64,000 nucleotides of DNA from Eurosta solidaginis (taxonomy: Eukaryota > Arthropoda > Insecta > Diptera > Tephritidae). The notes below the pieces were generated by a model. That model did not search any database. It saw only the letters and a list, made by a program, of their open reading frames with translations, and was not told the DNA's origin. Positions 35,560-47,300 of the stretch are shown piece by piece. The position numbers were made by a program, and so were the translations under genes. Within the stretch, counting starts at the first letter, position 1. Each line of letters opens with the position of its first letter. The stretch lies in the NCBI RefSeq assembly GCF_040869045.1, contig NC_090323.1:259288392-259352391 (forward strand). The letters are read 5' to 3'.

Positions 35560-36260
35560 AGCTGTACTTGTATACCGGGTATTATAACTTTGATTGGATA
35601 ACGATTGGTTATACAGGTGTAAAGGAATCGAGATAGATATAGACTTCCATATATCAAAATCATCAGTATCGAAAAACAATTTGATTGAGTCATCTCCGTC
35701 CGTCCATCCGTCCGCCTGTCCGTTAACACGATAACTTGAGTAAATATTGGGATATATGCACCAAATTTGGTACACGAGCTTATCTGGACCCAGAATAGAT
35801 TGGTATTGAAAATAAACGACATCGGATGATAACCACGCCCATTTTTATATATATAACATTTTGGAAAAGATAAAAACCTGATTATTTAGTAAATAATGCA
35901 CCCAGAATGCTGCAATTTGACGTGTGGACTGATATTGATACTCTTGATAAAAATTTGAAGAAAAAAATTTCAAAACGGGCGTGATAAAATCAATTTTACA
36001 AATATTATTAATCAGAACTCAAAAATCGTTAAACCTATCATAACAAAATTCGGTAGAGAGATTGCCTGAAGAAAAATTAACGAAAGCGGTTAAGGACCAC
36101 GCACTCTTTTATATAAAAGATTTTCAAAAGGGTCGTGGACGAATAAAATAAGGTATATCTTGCCAAAAAAGAGCTTTATATCAATTGTATTTTATTTCCC
36201 AAGTGGATTTATGACAATAAATAGGAAAAACTTCAACATCCCTGGCACATCCCCTTTTAT
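35560..36260 (-). mobile_element. Inverted 3' end of an element A relative, plus related AT-rich DNA
   Basis: 35560-35870 on the minus strand matches the 3' tail of A3: CGTGTTAACGGACAGGCG-like sequence, ATATATGGAAGTCTATATCT, and the TTATCCAATCAAAGTT block. From about 35870 to 36260 the sequence keeps the style of A tails (CGGGCGTG motifs) but I cannot align it by eye. No gene is seen. Confidence 0.6.
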
Positions 36261-36275
36261 GGCTATGCAATTTTC

Positions 36276-36495
36276 CAGGCATGCTTAACGAACGAAACGA
36301 TATCATTTCGTTACGATAATCAACGTTAATAAACAAAACGAAGTCACTTCGTTTCGTTTATTAACGTTAAGAACGCCAAATTAACGTTAATTTGACGATC
36401 TTAACGTTAATAAACGAAACGAAGTGACTTCGTTTTGTTTATTAACGTTGATTATCGTAACGAAATGATATCGTTTCGTTCGTTAAGCATGCCTG
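36276..36495. mobile_element. 220-bp almost perfect palindrome, hAT-type MITE
   Basis: The two 110-base halves are reverse complements centred at 36385/36386, with only two mismatched pairs (in 36371-36377 and its mirror). Ends are CAGGCATGC...GCATGCCTG. The 8-bp direct repeat CAATTTTC flanks it at 36268-36275 and 36496-36503. CAG-type ends and 8-bp target duplications are the mark of hAT transposons, so this is best read as a non-autonomous hAT element that is all inverted repeat. It encodes nothing. Confidence 0.9.
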
Positions 36496-36503
36496 CAATT
36501 TTC

Positions 36504-36860
36504 TATGTGTCGGGAGCCATAACTCGAAGAAAAATTTGTTCAGAATAGAACCATATGTATATGTATGTATTATTGTGCAGCCTTGTAACACTATGAAGCA
36601 CACAAAACAAACAACAACAGAGCTGGCTTTCCGTAATTCGATGGTCGATACTTGTCGGTACGATACTTCAATTCGATATCGAACCATCGATGAGGCCGTT
36701 TTAGTTTCCCTCTAGTTCTCATATTTTGGGTAGTGTTTGGAAAGTGATTTGTGCCTGTCAAAAACTGTGTGCTATATATAAAAAATAAAAAGCAAAAATT
36801 GTTTAATTGGCGTTATTTTTTGATTTTGGACGATTTTAGTGCGGAAAACTCGTCAGTTAA
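36504..36860 (+). promoter_or_regulatory. Putative upstream region of the Myb/SANT-like gene
   Basis: No gene is seen. Several ATCGAT/TCGATA motifs cluster at 36640-36690 and a TATATATAAA lies at about 36772-36781. About 130 bases downstream, a GT-AG intron candidate (about 36911-36969, donor GTAAGA, acceptor TTTCACAG) precedes the Myb-like region. A promoter is inferred only from this order. Confidence 0.35.
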
Positions 36861-37039
36861 TAGGAGGAGGATAACATATGCATTAAATCCTATGGAGTTG
36901 CCACAAAAACAGTAAGATTATATGTATATCAAAGAGTAAATCTTAAATCTGTATATTTGCATTTCACAGCTTCCAAACAAAATACCGGCTAACCAAAGAA
37001 ATTTTTATGGAAATCTTAAGAGAAATGGTCCTAAGGGAA

Positions 37040-37215
37040 GGTGTACAAAGCACGTATATTCCTCGTATATTGCTACGGAAATTATCCGTTCTTCCATGTC
37101 GATTAAAGAAATGGCATCATATGAACCGCGGCCCGTTCTTTTCAAACTGCTCATGCGAGGTGTTAGTTTGTGTTCCGTATTGTATTTCAGTGCGGTTTTG
37201 ATGCGGTTAATAGCT
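37040..37215 (-). repeat. Inverted duplicate of the Myb/SANT-like coding segment
   Basis: On the minus strand this reads KYNTEHKLTPRMSSLKRTGR followed by a GSYDAISL-like stretch and EERIISVA. The plus strand at 37262-37390 encodes the matching stretch with MNSFKRTGGGSYDAVPL and EERIIAVA. The two arms face each other over a spacer of about 50-80 bases. Confidence 0.8.
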
Positions 37216-37254
37216 GCGACAACATACAAGAACATACTTTTATTTCTTCTAGGT

Positions 37255-37816
37255 ATGGGCTGACTACAAATATAACACGAAACGCAAACTAACAAAACGC
37301 ATGAACAGTTTTAAAAGAACGGGCGGTGGTTCATATGATGCCGTTCCTTTAAACGACACGGAAGAACGGATAATTGCCGTAGCAAAAATAAATGAACATT
37401 TGTTAGGAGTTCCAGGCGCTACGTCACATGGAAGCAATACAGACAGCAATTTTGAGCGCAGAAAGTTCCTCTGGCAACGACGAGAATAAAGCGCCAAGTG
37501 AGTCGCCACGAGATAATATAAGTTCAGGATCAGAAAGCGATAACGAGCCACCACAAACTCCCAGAGCAAGAAAATTTACAGATCTAAAAATGAAGATTAT
37601 TGAAAAAGAAATAGATAAACAGGAAAAATTTCAAAATGAAATGTTAAGGCTCTTAAAAGAAAGCAACGAAATTGGACAAAAAAGCTGCAGTTAATGGAAA
37701 AACAAATTGCAATTGAAGTTCAGTATAAGAAAATTAAAGTTCAAGTAATGGAGGCGGATTTGGAAAAAGTGAAAGTTGAACTCTCTTTGCTGAAACAAAA
37801 AATTAATAAAAAATGA
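37255..37816 (+). pseudogene. Harbinger Myb/SANT-like DNA-binding protein, C-terminal part
   Basis: The N-terminal part of the helix domain is cut off; the remaining piece reads KYNTKRKLTKRMNSFKRTGG, then PLNDTEERIIAVAK, as in zeste/MSANTD-type Myb proteins. It continues in a second frame (from about 37428) with a Ser/Glu-rich linker (SSGNDENKAPSESPRDNISS) and a charged coiled-coil helix. A further frame change in the A-run at about 37676-37682 leads to MEKQIAIEVQYKKIKVQVME and a stop at about 37816. Such proteins help Harbinger transposase enter the nucleus and bind its ends. This copy has at least two frameshifts. Confidence 0.7.
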
Positions 37817-37981
37817 AGCTACCTATATGTTTGTGTTAAATAAGTACAATGTTTATCTATTTTTTATTTAATTAATTCGTCCTATGGGTGAACTTTTACG
37901 ACAATGAAGTGCGCTTTTATGTTATTTATGACCAATTTACAAACAATTTTACTTTATTTGCTACCAAATAAAATGCAATTC

Positions 37982-38567
37982 TTACATAGCTGAATGGAAA
38001 ATATGGTCTTTTATTCTATTTCTTATTCTATCTGCTTCTCGGTTGCCTGTGTCCCGCGGGGTAGTTTCTACCACCCCTTCTTGCCTAGAAGTTATAGCTT
38101 CATTATTGGTACGAAAAGGAATACTACGGCTAATGCACACGTTATGAAGAGCGGCACCCACGTTTGTAATTTTCCCAACAATTTGTTGGGCTATATCTTC
38201 GTTTTCTGTCGTCTGATAATATCCTCAGAGGCCTAAACGGGACGATGCAATTAAAGTTAATATATTTAAAATAGATCTATATAATAATAAACTAACCTTT
38301 GTAAACGCCAATAGTTCTTTCAACAACGCTCCTAGCTTTGCTATGAGTATCATTAAAAAAGCTTTTGCTTTCGTCTGGCGCATCTTCTCGTAACCGGTAC
38401 AGTGTAATTAGCCATGGTTCAAGAGGGTATCCCGAATCACCCAATAGCCACGAGTTTCTATTCCCACTGTTGCATTGTGGCTCCATTAACAATCTCTCTT
38501 TTGAGGCCTTCCACACAAATGAGTCGTGTGGGCATATAGTTTTGATTATAAGTTTATGATCACATAT
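37982..38567 (-). pseudogene. Harbinger (HARBI1-like) transposase, C-terminal exons
   Basis: On the minus strand, 38567 down to about 38290 encodes ICDHKLIIK, HDSFVWKASKERLL, then WLLGDSGYPLEPWLITLYR and KARSVVERTIGVYK. This is the DDE_4 core of HARBI1-like transposases (GDSGYP with catalytic Asp, and the ERTIGVYK helix with catalytic Glu). About 60 AT-rich bases (38231-38300) that look like a small intron follow, then DDRKRRYSPT and, in another frame, ITNVGAALHNVCISRSIPFR, ending at TAA 37982-37984. The frame break near 38190 suggests a small deletion. Exon start 38567 is preceded (minus strand) by TTTATTACAG, a good splice acceptor. Confidence 0.82.
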
Positions 38568-38631
38568 CTGTAATAAAGCATGTCCAATGCGATTACTCAA
38601 TAAACAGTTCTAAAGAAAGGATTTACATAAA

Positions 38632-40906
38632 ACAAGTAAGGAAGGTTAAATTCGGGTGTAACCGAACATTACATACTCATTTCAGAGCTATGGTGGCAAC
38701 ATAAGGGAAAATAAACATGTAGGAAAATGAACCGAGGGTAACCCTGGAATGTGTTTGTATGACATGTGTATCAAATGCAAGGTATTAAAGAGTATTTTAA
38801 GAGGGAGTGGGCCATAGTTCTATAGGTGGACGCCATTTAGGGATATCGCCATAAAGGTGGATCAGGGTTGACTCTAGAATTTGTTTGTAGGATATGGGTA
38901 TCAAATGAAAGGTGTTAATGAGTATTTTAAAAGGGAGTGATCCTTATTTCCATAGGTGGTCGCCGTTTCGAGTTATCGCCATAAAGGTGGACCAGGGGTG
39001 ACCCTAGAATTTGTTTGTACGATATGGGTATCAAATAAAAGGGGTTAATGGACATTTTAAAAGGGAGTGGGCCTTAGTTCTATACGTGGACGCCTTTTCC
39101 AGATACCGCCATAAAGGTGGACCAGGGGTGACTCTAGAGTGTGTTTGTACGATATGGGTATCAAATTAAAGGTATTAATGAATGTTTTAAAAGGGAGTGG
39201 TGGTAGTTGTATAGGCGGTGGCCTTTTCGAGATATCGCCATAAAGGAGGACCAGGCGTGACTTAGAATGCGTTTGTACAATATGGGTATCAAACGAAAGG
39301 TGCTAATGAGTATTTCAAAAGGGCGTGGGGTATAGTTCTACAGGTGGACGCCTTTTCGAGATATCGCCATAAAGGTGGACCAGAGGTGACTCTAGAGTGT
39401 GTTTGTACGATATGGGTATCAAATTAAAGGTATTAATGAAGGTTTTAAAAGGGAGTGGTGGTAGTTGTATAGGTGGTGGCCTTTTCGAGATATCGCCATA
39501 AAGGTCGACCAGGCGTGACTCTAGAATGCGTTTGTACAATATGGGTATCAAACGAAAGGTGTTAATGAGTATTTTAAAAGGGCGTGGGGCTTAGTTCTAT
39601 AGGTGGACGCCTTTTCGAGATATCGCCATAAAGGTGCACCAGGGGTGACTATAGAATGTGTTTGTACAATATGGCTATCAAACGAAAGGTGTTAATGGGT
39701 ATTTTAAAAGGGCGTGGGGCTTGGTTCTATAGGTGGACGCCTTTTCGAGATATCGCCATAAAGGTGGACCAGGGGTGACTATAGAATGTGTTTGTACAAT
39801 ATGGCTATCAAACGAAAGGTGTTAATGGGTATTTTAAAAGGGCGTGGGGCTTGGTTCTATAGGTGGACACATTTTCGAGATATCGCCATAAAGGTGCACC
39901 AGGGGTGAATTTAGAATGTGTTTGTACGATACTGGTATCAAATTAAAGGTATTAATGAGGGTTTTAAAAGGGAGTGGTGGTAGTTGTATAGGTGGTCGCC
40001 TTTTCGAGATATCGGCATAATGGTGGACCAGGGGTGACTCTAGAATGCGTTTGTACAATATGGGTATCAACCGAAAGGTATTAATGAGAATTTTAAAAGG
40101 AAGTGGGCCTTAGTTCTATAGGTGGAGAGATATAGCCATAAAGGTGGACCAGGGGTGACTCTCGAATATGTTTGTGTGATATGGGTATCAAATGAAAGGT
40201 GTTAATGAGGCTTTTAAAAGGGAGTGTTGGTAGTTGTGACCCAGAACATCATCTGTTTGATACCTCTAATTTATTTATATATGTAATACCTGCCAAGATT
40301 TCAAGGGTTTTTTATTTCGCGCTGCAGAACTTTTTCATTTTCTTCTACTTAATATGGTAGGTGTCACACCCATTTTACAAAGTTTTTTTCTAAAGTTATA
40401 TTTTGCGTCAATAAACTAATCCAAATACCATGTTTCATCCCTTTTTCATATTTGGTATAGAATTATGGCAGTTTTTTCGTTTTTCGTAATTTTCGATATC
40501 GAAAAAGTGGGCGTGGTCATAGTTCGATTTCGGCCATTTTTTATACCAATACAAAGTGAGTTCAGATTAGTACGTGTGCTAAGCTTAGTAAAGATATATC
40601 GATTTTTGCTCAAGTTATCGTTTTAACGGCCGAGCGACAGACGATCAACTGTGTATAAAAACTGGGCATGGCTTCAACCGATTTCGCCCATTTTCACAGA
40701 AATAAGTTATCGTCCCAGAATCTAGCCCCTACCAAATTTCACAAGGATTATTAAATTTTTGTTCGACTTATGGCATTAAAAGTATCCTAGACAAATTAAA
40801 TGCAAAAAGGGCGGAGCCACGCCAATTTTCAAATTTTCTTTTATTTTTGCATATTGTTGCACCATATTATTACTGGAGTTGAATGTTGACATAATTTACT
40901 TATATA
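38632..40906 (+). mobile_element. Element A copy 2 (A2), main part
   Basis: Head from about 38632 (AACAAGTAAGGAAGGTTAAA), 130-bp satellite about 38745-40235, tail until 40906, where LTR2 begins at the sequence ACTTATATA. The last 54 bases of an A element reappear at 48570-48623, so A2 contains the LTR2 insertion, and about 550 bases of the tail have been lost. It sits inside an intron of the Harbinger transposase. Confidence 0.82.
38745..40235 (+). repeat. 130-bp satellite core of A2 (about 11 units)
   Basis: Units match those of A1 and A3. Two adjacent units (39650-39775 and 39780-39905) are nearly identical, which points to recent local duplication. Other variants share ATTAAAGGTATTAATGA and the GGGAGTGGTGGTAGTTGTAT motif. 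Confidence 0.9.
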
Positions 40907-41689
40907 AGTTAAGTTATGATGCCTATTGCACATCTCTGCTAAGTCAACAATATGCCTAGCTTCTCTACGTAGCCTCAAACAACTAGTTAGCAACCAAGTC
41001 AAATGGCAAGGTCAATTGATGCAGAGCAAAACAAACCAACAAATGATCATCGCTTGCCTAACAACAATCCAACTCAAATGCCCATCGTTTGCCTAACAGA
41101 GCTTGCCCAACAACAGCGCAACTAATCGCACAAAAGCACTACGTGACGCTACCATAGTAACATCATATGCAAGCCAACAGCATAACAACCCACTGCATAC
41201 GACCACAGCATGGTAACATCATATGCACGGGCTTGGTATGCAACCCAACGGTAGAACAAGTAATCGCGCGTGGTTCTATCATAGCAACGGCAGGTTTAAT
41301 ATCCAGCCCAGCAACGCACTGCACAATGTCACTGCTTGCGCTTGCTTACCATAGCAACGTGATGGTCGTAGGCAGGCATAAAGAGAAGCGTTAAAACTGA
41401 TCGCGCGACGTCGCTGCTTGCACTTACCTAGCAACTTTCACTTATCATAGCATCACATGCGCTAGCAACAACAACTGAATGTGCGACCGTTTTACATATG
41501 ATAACAGCAGCAGCAGAATGGCATTAGGAAAGGTATTTAAGGAGGCATCATTGCCTTTCGAGGGTAATTCAGTTTTATCAGAGAAGTTGCACGGTCAACT
41601 AATGAGCTGCTTAATAAAGTGTATTAAAGCAAAGTGTTGTGTTGTGTTATTTATTTAAGGAGAGCAAGGCCATAAGGACCTGCATAACT
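40907..41689 (+). repeat. LTR2 putative 5' LTR
   Basis: A2 sequence breaks at 40907 and the primer site starts at 41689, which bounds the LTR. Its ends AGTTA...TAACT are inverted, as in gypsy-group LTRs. A TATTTAAGG stands at about 41530 and AATAAAG at about 41613. There is no second copy to confirm the limits. Confidence 0.65.
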
Positions 41690-41699
41690 GGCGCCCAAC
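41689..41699 (+). promoter_or_regulatory. LTR2 primer-binding site
   Basis: TGGCGCCCAAC directly follows the LTR. This is the start of a classic tRNA-Lys-type primer site. Confidence 0.8.
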
Positions 41700-42756
41700 T
41701 ATAGTGCAAACCCAAGAGTTTAAAAAATACCCATATTCTTTAAAGAAGGATTACAATAAAAAAAATAAAAATTAAATAAAATAAAAAACAGTGCGAGTGC
41801 TTTAAAAAAAATTGATATATCCTTATATTAAAACAAGACAGTGCAAGACATAAGTGTTTTTTAAAAACCTATATCCTGTAAAAAAGAATAAAAACTAAAG
41901 GAAAATACTTGTTTCATTCAAAAAAAATTTCCTTAAATATTTATCCTTATCAAAAAAGGAAGTGTTAAAAATAAGGACATAAAAACAGTGACCAACAAAA
42001 TAAACCAGTGTTCGGAAAAACTTTAAATGAAGTGAATATCCTTGAGGGAAGTGTGAACAAAAAAGTAAAGTCAAAGAAAAATTACTGAATAGTTAAAATA
42101 TATTAACTTAAAAGCTATTTAAAAAAAAAGTGTACAGAAAAAGGAAAATAAAATCATCCTTATAAAATAAACCAATGTTTGAAAAACGTTATCTAAAATA
42201 AAAATCCTTGAAAAAGGATAAGTGAAAACAAACAGTAAATTCAAATAAAAATTAGTGAAACAACTTCGAAATAAATACCTATCCTTAAAAATAAAAGAAC
42301 AAGCATATTAATTTAAAGGCTATTAGGAAAATAGACAGTGTAAAAAAAAAGCATATAAAAAGTGGCAGAAAAGTAACCAACAATATTCTAGAGAAGAGGA
42401 AAATTAAATAGTTGTGAAAAAATTTCGTTTTGACGGTAAATTTTGAATTATTTAAATAAAAGAAAGGTACAAAAAAAAAACAGAATACAAATACAATACG
42501 CTAAAACAATAATTATTAAATTGTGCTGAACGTCTTCAAACAGACATTTTTCTAAAAAAAGACGTTGATTTAAAAACTAAAGGCACCCTCTAAATTAAAA
42601 AAAAATCTGGAAGTGGCATCTGTAAATCGCAGGACGAAATACTTCACCAATCAACAGGACCCTCGTTACTTCGATATATATGTACGTATAAAAAATTATT
42701 AGTTTTAAGAATTGCATTAATAAATATCTATATTCCAATTATCATTATTATAAAAA
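41700..42756 (+). other. LTR2 leader
   Basis: AT-rich and non-coding. Short phrases such as TATCCTT and AAAAACAGTG recur without strict period, so it may have grown from imperfect repeats. No gene is seen. Confidence 0.6.
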
Positions 42757-43214
42757 ATGTATAGTGTTTCTACAAAAAATTTTAATAAAAAAATGGATAG
42801 AAATGCAGTGGCTAGTTTACTGGCGTCGACAGTAGAAGTGGTTGAAGAGAACTTTAGGGAACAATTAGCAGAGCTAAGACGTGATTTTCAGAGTATTATA
42901 CCTAAAAGAGTAGAAGTTTTCAGTCCCCTAACTATTGTTGCAGGTACGCAAAGTAGGCATACGGATCTTAATTTGATTAAGTCTCTACCAGAATTTAGGG
43001 GTAAAATATCTGAATATCCAGCATGGAGGGAAGCAGCTAGGTTCGCGATAAACTATTATACCGAGGGCTCGGAGCCATATTATATTGCCATGGGTATTTT
43101 GCGTAACAAAATAACGTCGGCAGCTAACGAAAATCTTAGCGCTTTTAACACTCCGCTAAACTTTAAAGCCATTATTTCTAAGTTAGACCAATTATATGCA
43201 GATAAACGACCACT

Positions 43215-43572
43215 GCGGCCACCGTGGTGTGATGGTAGCGTGCTCCGCCTATCACACCGTATGCCCTGGGTTCAACTCCCGGGCAAAGCAACATCAAAAT
43301 TTTAGAAATAAGATTTTTCAATTAGAAGAAAATTTTTCTAAGCGGGGTCGCCCCTCGGCAGTGTCTGGCAAGCGCTCCGATTGTATTTCTGCCATGAAAA
43401 GCTCTCAGTGAAAACTTATCTGCCTTGCAGATGCCGTTCGGAGTCGGCATAAAACATGTAGGTCCCGTCCGGCCAATTTGTAGGGAAAAATCAAGAGGAG
43501 CACGAAGCAAATTGGAAGAGAAGCTCGGCCTTAGATCTCTTCGGAGGTTATCGCGCCTTACATTTATTTTTA
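43215..43572 (+). mobile_element. SINE copy 1, tRNA-derived, inserted in gag
   Basis: It starts GCGGCCACCGTGGTGTGATG and has Pol III promoter boxes: an A-box-like TGATGGTAGCGTGC and a B-box GGGTTCAACTCC. The body is about 290 bases, ending in a short TTACATTTATTTTT tail. The target duplication TAAACGACCACT (about 43203-43214 and after the tail) is exact, so the insertion is clear. Two further copies lie at 53469-53838 and 55334-55674, both inverted. Confidence 0.93.
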
Positions 43573-44317
43573 AACGACCACTCCACATATTAGAAAATCA
43601 GCTCAATATATTGAGGCAGGGACAAATGTCTATTAGTGAATATTATGATGTAGTTGATAGGCAACTTACTTTGATTCTAAACAAAAATATTATGACATAT
43701 AGCAGTAATGAGGAACTCTGCAATGCGTTTAATGTAAAGGCTAGGGAAAACACTTTAAGGGTATTCATTTCCGGTCTCAGGCGGCCACTTTGCGATACCC
43801 TTTTCTCTGCGAACCCACCAGACTTACAGAGTGCACTAGCGCCAGCGCAAGAGTTGCAACATAATCGAGACAGATATAACTTCGCGCATACATATGCCTC
43901 GGGAAGATTTCCACAAGTACATCAAAGTACCCCATTTTCTAATACTCTTCCTCATCCAAATCGATCAAATCCAAGCAGTTCAGCACAATACCCCGTTCCA
44001 ATGGAAATAGATCAGGGAACCTCTTGTTTCAGAAGAAATCCTCAAATCAGAGACAATCCTTTCGAACAGCGAAATCGGCTAAATTCTCATCAACAGCGGA
44101 CGCGGCAACAAGCCAACAACTTTGCCCAACCTCAACAACAATTCAAGAGACCTTACAATAACACTACCTCCACTCAAGCACCCTTTAACAAACTGCAACG
44201 TATTAACGCTATGGAAAATAATTCATTTTCCACGGCAGTGGACGAGTACGAATACCCTTTGTCGAATGAACCATACTACTCCGAAATGGAAGATAATCAG
44301 CCTCTAGATGAGATAAA

Positions 44318-44324
44318 TTTTTTA
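44318..44324 (+). promoter_or_regulatory. Putative -1 ribosomal frameshift site of LTR2
   Basis: TTTTTTA occurs in the right phase (T-TTT-TTA in the gag frame) just before the gag stop at 44328. Pol is open in the -1 frame from here. This is a known type of slippery heptamer. A downstream RNA structure was not assessed. Confidence 0.75.
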
Positions 44325-44338
44325 GGCTAAGGTCGAAC

Positions 44339-47300
44339 TTGCCCTTCATTACTCGAACTTTACCTAATGGGCAATTTCTTAAAATTCTGATAAACACGGG
44401 AACCGCGAAAAATTACATAAAAAAATATGGTTTTTTGAAAGGAATAACCGCCACACAATATCCCTTTCAACTAAGATCTATAAATGGTGTAAATAAAATT
44501 TCTGAGAAATGTAAAGTCAATATTCTAGGAACGACTGCTACTTTTTATATATTACCCCAATTAGATACTTTTGATGGAATCATTGGATATGATTTGTTGA
44601 AAGATATCGAGGCAAATATTGACACAAAAGCTGGACTGATTTTCCATAAAAACGGAAAAGAGAATCTCAACTTTTTTCAATGTCAGGAAGTTAACATGGC
44701 TCATACTAAAAAAATTGAAACACCTTGTAGTATTGAAACACTTAAACAAAATAATTTTAACGCATTTGCGAACCCCAATAGAGCTCTTCCGTATAACACA
44801 AATGTAATAGCAAGTATAGACATGGTAACTGATAAGCCAATTTATTCAAGAAGCTATCCTTACCCAATATCAGTATCGAATTTTATTAACAACGAAATTG
44901 AGTCCCTACTTAAATACGGCATAATAAGGAAATCATATTCACCCTATAACTCGCTTGTTCATGTAGTTTCAAAGAAAGGGTTAGATGATGACGGAAACCA
45001 AAAGTTGAGAATGGTCATCGACTTTCGGAAGTTAAATGAACATACTACATCTGACAAATATCCAATCCCAGATACTACAGTAATACTCTCAAATTTAGGT
45101 AAGTCCAAGTTATTTACGACACTCGATCTTAAGTCAGGGTTCCACCAGATTTGCCTTCGAGAGAAAGATAGGTGCAAAACAGCATTCAGCGTAAACAATG
45201 GCAAGTATGAGTTTTGCCGTTTGCCATTTGGCTCGAAAAATGCGCCAAGCATATTTCAAAGGGCAATAGATGACATTTTGCGTGAAGACATTGGAAAAAT
45301 ATGTCACGTTTACGTTGATGACATCATCATTTTCTCACCAGACGAAAGTTCCCATTATAGGCATGTCGATTCCATTCTAAAGAAAATGGAGCGAGCAGGA
45401 ATGCGAGTGTCCTTAGAAAAATCTAAATTTTTTAGGAACGAAGTCGAATTTTTAGGTTTCGCAGTCTCGCATAAAGGAATTCAAACATGTCCTAGTAAAG
45501 TAGATGCCATCCTAAATTACCAACAGCCGAAATCGTTAAGATCTCTACGGTCCTTTTTGGGTCTTTCGGGCTATTACCGTAGGTTTATAAAGGACTATGC
45601 GCATATTTCAAAACCACTTACGAAATACTTAAGAGGTGACAATGGCCACGTTACTAGTAGACAGTCCAAAAAGATTAATATCTCATTAGACGAAGAAGCA
45701 ATAAATGACTTCAATAAACTTAAAACTATTTTGGCCTCAGAAGACGTCCTTCTCCAACACCCAGATTACTCTAAGCCGTTCGAGATAACAACCGATGCCT
45801 CATCCGTAGCACTAGGAGCTGTGCTTTCGCAAAACGGCAAACCTATAACGATGATATCTCGTACACTATCTAAGGCTGAGGAAAACTATGCCACGAATGA
45901 ACGTGAACTGTTGGCAATAGTTTGGGCATTCCAAAAATTAAGGCATTATCTGTATGGCATTAAAAACATACATATTTTCACAGACCATCAGCCGCTTACA
46001 TTCGCCATGTCAGATAAAAACCCCAATTCGAAAATTAAAAGATGGACCGCATTTATAAATTCATTTGCTCCGAAATATTTTTATAAGCCCGGTAAAGACA
46101 ACAAAGTAGCGGATGCACTTTCGCGTCAATATATTCACAATCTGGATGACTCAAGCGCTACAGCTCATAGTGAATTATCTCTTTCAGACACAATAAAAAC
46201 CATAAAAAATCCCGTAAACCAATTTAGATCCCAGTTAGTGCTGACACCATTCGAGGTGAACAGCAAATCCACCAAAATTCTATTCCAAAAACTTGTTAGA
46301 CATTCCATATACTTTAAAACTGCAGAATATCTTTTACAAACAATCCGGGAAAAGGTTAACCCAAATGTAGTAAACGGAGTTTGTTGTGATCTCGAAACCT
46401 TAGCCAGAGTTCAGTCGTTACTCTTGTCCAATTTCCCAGGAGTAAAGTTTATACATACGGAAAGGATTGTAATTGACTTAATAAAAAGAGAAGACCAAAT
46501 CGAGGCTGCTACCACGGAGCACAACAGAGCCCATCGCTCAATTCAGGAGAACTACAAGCAGTTGATATCTGAATACTTTTTCCCAGATATAAAGAAAACC
46601 CTTACAACAATTACTAAAAATTGTAAAACTTGTTCGGAGAATAAATATAATAGACACCCATCAAAATCAGAAGTAGGAAAAACACCAATTCCAGAATATC
46701 CTGGCCAAATCCTCCATGTAGACATATTTTCGGTAGATAAATTTCATTTTTTTACCTGCATAGATAAATTTTCCAAATTTACAATTACGATTCCTATCGA
46801 ATCCAGATCAACAACCGATGTTAAAACTGCTCTACTTTTAGTACTGAACAAGTTCAGAAAAACCAAAATAGTTGTTTCCGATAACGAGAAATCCCTTCAT
46901 TCCAATACAATATCCAATTTATTGAAATATCATTTCGAAATTGAGCAGTTTTTCATACCAGCCTTACACAGTAAAAGTAACGGCCAAATAGAAAGAGTAC
47001 ATTCAACGCTAACAGAAATCGCAAGATGTATAAAAGCCGAACAAAATATAACAGATACCAATGAATTGATTTTACTTGCAACATATAAGTATAATAATTC
47101 AATACATTCTACTGTAAATGCGAAACCGATAGATGTAATTAATAATTTTCCCAAAGATCACCTAGACTCAATTAAAGTAGCGCTTACTGTTGCACAAGAA
47201 AATGTCGTTAAAAAATCTGTTAACAATCATAGAAAATTTAATGAAGGAGAAAAGGTATATGTTCGCCGCAATAAACGCCTAGGGAATAAATTAAGCAAAG

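Larger units (their letters stand above)
42757..44330 (+). pseudogene. LTR2 gag, interrupted by a SINE
   Basis: The first part (42757-43214) encodes a gag-like protein with SLPEFRGKISEYPAWREAA, typical of gypsy-group capsid. A SINE then follows, and gag resumes at about 43572 with ILRQGQMSISEYYDVVDRQL and a Gln/Asn/Pro-rich end. A Cys-His zinc knuckle is not seen, as usual for this group. The two parts lie in different frames because of the insert, flanked by the 12-base duplication TAAACGACCACT. Gag ends at TAA 44328-44330. Confidence 0.85.

Noticed and set aside
41167..41394. Open frame in the LTR2 5' LTR
   Set aside because: Lies inside the LTR and has no recognisable domain; likely chance.
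43215..43290. Functional tRNA gene at the SINE head
   Set aside because: Same reason: it is the promoter part of a SINE with three copies and a target duplication.
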